Assembly: GCA_021161885.1 (NCBI GenBank)
Contig: JAGGZS010000075.1
Coordinates: 1-9,783, forward strand
Length of the DNA stretch: 9,783 nt
Direction of reading: 5' to 3'
Origin: a bacterium
GTDB taxonomy: Bacteria; Auribacterota; Auribacteria; Auribacterales; Auribacteraceae
Part shown: positions 7,976 to 9,783 of the stretch, piece by piece
Layout: every line of letters starts with the position of its first letter
How positions within the stretch are numbered: the stretch's first letter is position 1
Program-made: the position numbers and the translations under genes
Notes under the pieces: model-generated
Seen by the model: the letters and a program-made list of their open reading frames with translations, nothing else
What the model was told of the DNA's origin: nothing
The model's database searches: none

Positions 7976-7989
7976 GAGAGGGATATATT
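7976..7989 (+). promoter_or_regulatory. Strong ribosome binding site for the tyrosine kinase gene
   Basis: GAGAGGG at 7976-7982 stands 7 nt before the ATG at 7990. It is the best Shine-Dalgarno match in the window and decides the start. It contrasts with the ATPase gene just upstream, where no such site is visible. Confidence 0.65.
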
Positions 7990-8805
7990 ATGGGTAAAAT
8001 ATCCATGGCTCTTGAACGAGCGGAAAAAGAAAGAAAAAAACGGCGAAAAATAAGAAAATATGTCGCTAAATCATACGATGATTCAGGAATTAATCCACGA
8101 GTTGTAGCCTATTATGACCCGAACTCTTATATTTCCGAACAATACAAACTTCTTCGGAACAATATCTTATCTTACAGTTATGAAAACCCGCTTCAGACGG
8201 TTGCCGTATGCAGTTCATTGCGTAAAGAAGGCAAAAGCACCACAATAACCAATCTGGCGGTTACCATGGCTAAAGTAAAAGGAAGCCAGGACAAAATACT
8301 TCTTGTGGATTCCGACTTCTACGCTTCATCAATCTCAAAACTGCTCCATATAAAAGCAAAATTAGGCATATCCGATGTTCTTCTTGGCGAATGCGAACTA
8401 ACCGACGCAATAATAAAAACCCGTATAGACAACCTTTGGTTTTTGCATTCCGGCAAAAAAATCCATAACCCTATATCTGTGCTGGATTCCCCGAAAATGG
8501 ATGAAGTCGTACAGAAAATGCGCGAACAGTTCGACTTTATTTTCTTTGATACTCCGCCTATTATCGCCATTAACGATATCACTGTTTTAGGAAGACAGCT
8601 CGACGGGGTTTTACTTATTATAAGGACAGGCGCTACGGCTCGCGAAATCGTGGAAAGAAGTATAGGAGTCTTAAACTCCGCTAAAATCAATATTGTCGGA
8701 TCTGTGCTTACAGATAACAAATACTATATACCTGATTTCCTGTATAAAATTCTCGGCGGCAGTTTATCGCATTATTATTACAAGAGTTATTATAAACGTA
8801 AATAA
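7990..8805 (+). CDS. CpsD/CapB-type tyrosine autokinase (BY-kinase)
   Basis: This is a cytoplasmic P-loop tyrosine kinase that would pair with the co-polymerase at 5191 and regulate polysaccharide assembly through autophosphorylation. After a basic N-terminal stretch (about 10-27), the oligomerisation motif reads EQYKLLR (50-56), with Lys at the middle position of E-x2-R-x2-R. The P-loop is SSLRKEGKST (75-84). The Walker A' strand reads ILLVDSDFY (103-111), followed by the HSGKKIHNPISVL family segment and Walker B with D187 (FFDTPP). The C-terminus is a tyrosine cluster, Y262, Y263, Y264, Y267 and Y268, the expected phosphorylation sites. The Arg that normally follows the Asp of Walker A' (DxDxR) is replaced by Tyr, which is unusual. 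A MinD/ParA-like role is unlikely given the tyrosine tail and neighbours. It resembles the exosortase-locus autokinases (TIGR03018). Confidence 0.88.
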   Translation: MGKISMALERAEKERKKRRKIRKYVAKSYDDSGINPRVVAYYDPNSYISEQYKLLRNNILSYSYENPLQTVAVCSSLRKEGKSTTITNLAVTMAKVKGSQDKILLVDSDFYASSISKLLHIKAKLGISDVLLGECELTDAIIKTRIDNLWFLHSGKKIHNPISVLDSPKMDEVVQKMREQFDFIFFDTPPIIAINDITVLGRQLDGVLLIIRTGATAREIVERSIGVLNSAKINIVGSVLTDNKYYIPDFLYKILGGSLSHYYYKSYYKRK

Positions 8806-8820
8806 TTTAAGGTTAATAAA

Positions 8821-9651
8821 ATGAAATCATCTTTATTACTGATAATTATATCTTTTATCTTTTCACTCCTGCTTACATCTCCGGCAAATGCCGTTCAGAA
8901 AATTAATATGCAAAGCGGAGACTTCTATATTGGCAAAATTGTTGAGGAAACCGATAATTATATTTATTTGGATACCGCTTTCGGAAAAATCGAAATAGAG
9001 CGCAGTTCCATTTTGTCTATTGAATACGTGGACGATGACTCTTCAGCCGAAGACGAATCTTCGGGCTCTGATAGTTCATACGATACTTCCACCGATGATC
9101 TGCTTAATGAAAGCAGCGAACCAATTACGGATTTAGATTTTTTTAAAAGCAAAATCCGTATGCTTGAGGCGCGAGTCGATTTATACCAAAAAAATATTGA
9201 GCTTCTCCAAAACGATCTGGACAGCATTAAAAAAAGAGCTCTGAGGGATGCTGAATCGTATAAAGAAAAAATCGCCGGTCTAAAGCGTCAACTTCAAGAA
9301 AAAAATGCGTCTGAAGATAAAAAATTTGATAATCTCATACCTATAGAACCAGGGAAAGAGATATATATCAACCAAAAATATATTAAAAAAATTAAATTTA
9401 TCATCCGTGAAGGAATTGACGGCTACTTTATTCGTGCCGAATACACTATTTACAGCGAAATAATAAGCGTTGAACCTAATTTCGATGTTTATTTCTTTTC
9501 TGCCAACGGATTAAACATCGCTGTCGATTCAAATAACCTTCAATTCAATAAAATTCCCCGCGGGTACCAGCATATTATTACCAAAGGTATTCCCTTAACT
9601 TTTCCTAAATTATACCCTAAGTTTTACTTCATTAAAATCAAAGAGGATTAA
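8821..9651 (+). CDS. Secreted protein of unknown function with an Sm/SH3-like N-terminal domain
   Basis: I do not recognise this family. Residues 1-24 form a clear Sec signal peptide: Lys at position 2, a Leu/Ile-rich core, and ANA at 22-24 before the likely cleavage point. There is no cysteine, so it is not a lipoprotein. Residues 26-68 have the pattern of a small beta-barrel that starts with MQSGDFYIGKIVE and ends with a FGKIEIERSSILSIE-like strand pair. Residues 71-100 are a Ser/Asp/Glu-rich linker, and 105-165 a predicted coiled coil. Residues 169-276 are rich in aromatic and beta-branched residues and look like a second beta domain. There is no PEP-CTERM tail or C-terminal membrane anchor. 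It lies 15 bp after the kinase gene with an AAGG at 8809-8812, so co-expression is likely. A periplasmic accessory of polysaccharide assembly is plausible but unproven. Confidence 0.8.
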   Translation: MKSSLLLIIISFIFSLLLTSPANAVQKINMQSGDFYIGKIVEETDNYIYLDTAFGKIEIERSSILSIEYVDDDSSAEDESSGSDSSYDTSTDDLLNESSEPITDLDFFKSKIRMLEARVDLYQKNIELLQNDLDSIKKRALRDAESYKEKIAGLKRQLQEKNASEDKKFDNLIPIEPGKEIYINQKYIKKIKFIIREGIDGYFIRAEYTIYSEIISVEPNFDVYFFSANGLNIAVDSNNLQFNKIPRGYQHIITKGIPLTFPKLYPKFYFIKIKED

Positions 9652-9662
9652 AATATTTTTCT

Positions 9663-9783
9663 ATGGACACAGCTATAAAAGATTACATTTTTTCATTACG
9701 CCCTAAACAATGGATAAAAAACACTTTTATTTTCGCGGCTCTTTTTTTCGCTAAAAAATTTTTTAATACTGATCTGGTTATTC
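9663..9783 (+). CDS. UbiA-family prenyl-phosphate phosphoribosyltransferase-like protein (partial, 5' end)
   Basis: The ATG at 9663 opens a frame that runs off the right edge, giving 40 complete residues. The segment SLRPKQWIKN (11-20), followed by a hydrophobic stretch with F-I-F-A-A-L-F-F-A, is the characteristic start of the UbiA subfamily that includes decaprenyl-phosphate phosphoribosyltransferase. That enzyme joins PRPP to a polyprenyl phosphate in the inner membrane, the first step toward a lipid-linked arabinofuranose-type donor. The catalytic Asp-rich motifs lie beyond the window, so the substrate cannot be checked. The gene starts 11 bp after the secreted-protein gene. The nearest purine-rich stretch (AGAGGA, at the end of that gene) is rather far from this ATG. 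Family membership is likely; the exact reaction is inference. Confidence 0.72.
   Translation, partial: MDTAIKDYIFSLRPKQWIKNTFIFAALFFAKKFFNTDLVI

Noticed and set aside
7944..7989. AT-rich gap before the kinase gene considered as an internal promoter.
   Set aside because: TTGAAT at 7927-7932 has no -10 box at acceptable spacing; the TAATAT and TATATT matches are only 8-11 bp away. AT content alone explains them.
9580..9651. C-terminus of the secreted protein considered as a sorting signal (PEP-CTERM or similar).
   Set aside because: There is no Pro-Glu-Pro motif, no hydrophobic span followed by a basic tail, and the end is charged (KIKED).

Overview
The window is a compact, AT-rich stretch of bacterial DNA in which every supported gene lies on the + strand. 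Intergenic gaps are 60 bp or shorter, and there are no RNA genes, mobile elements, CRISPR arrays or large repeats. The low GC, the fused chorismate mutase-prephenate dehydratase and a Gram-negative-style polysaccharide export module suggest a Gram-negative-type anaerobe or environmental lineage. Desulfobacterota, Omnitrophota or a PVC-group relative would fit. This placement is inference from gene style; no marker in the window settles it.

Layout. (1) Positions 2-121 are the last 39 codons of an unidentified upstream gene with a charged, helical tail. A very good sigma70-type promoter (TTGACG, 17 bp, TATAAT) sits inside this tail. (2) Positions 158-3458 are an aromatic amino acid block: pheA, tyrA (overlapping pheA by 8 bp) and aroA. 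Together they make 5-enolpyruvylshikimate-3-phosphate (the chorismate precursor), phenylpyruvate and 4-hydroxyphenylpyruvate. (3) Positions 3517-5184 are recN, a DNA double-strand-break repair ATPase. (4) Positions 5191-9783 are an envelope or exopolysaccharide block. It has a Wzz-type polysaccharide co-polymerase, an ExeA-like AAA ATPase, a CpsD/CapB-type tyrosine kinase, an unrecognised secreted protein, and the start of a UbiA-family protein resembling decaprenyl-phosphate phosphoribosyltransferase.

How the genes fit together. The three aro genes serve one pathway and are probably co-transcribed from the promoter at 78-106. The polysaccharide genes look like the core of an exosortase (PEP-CTERM)-type exopolysaccharide locus, in which chain-length protein, ATPase and tyrosine autokinase are separate polypeptides. 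No exosortase, PEP-CTERM tail, glycosyltransferase or outer-membrane exporter is visible here; if present, they lie beyond the right edge. recN is joined to the polysaccharide block by only 6 bp, and no terminator is visible between blocks, so read-through across the whole window is possible.

The parts least explained by known families are the secreted 276-residue protein (8821-9651), the C-terminal third of the ATPase (about residues 265-389), and the divergent Walker A' motif of the kinase.
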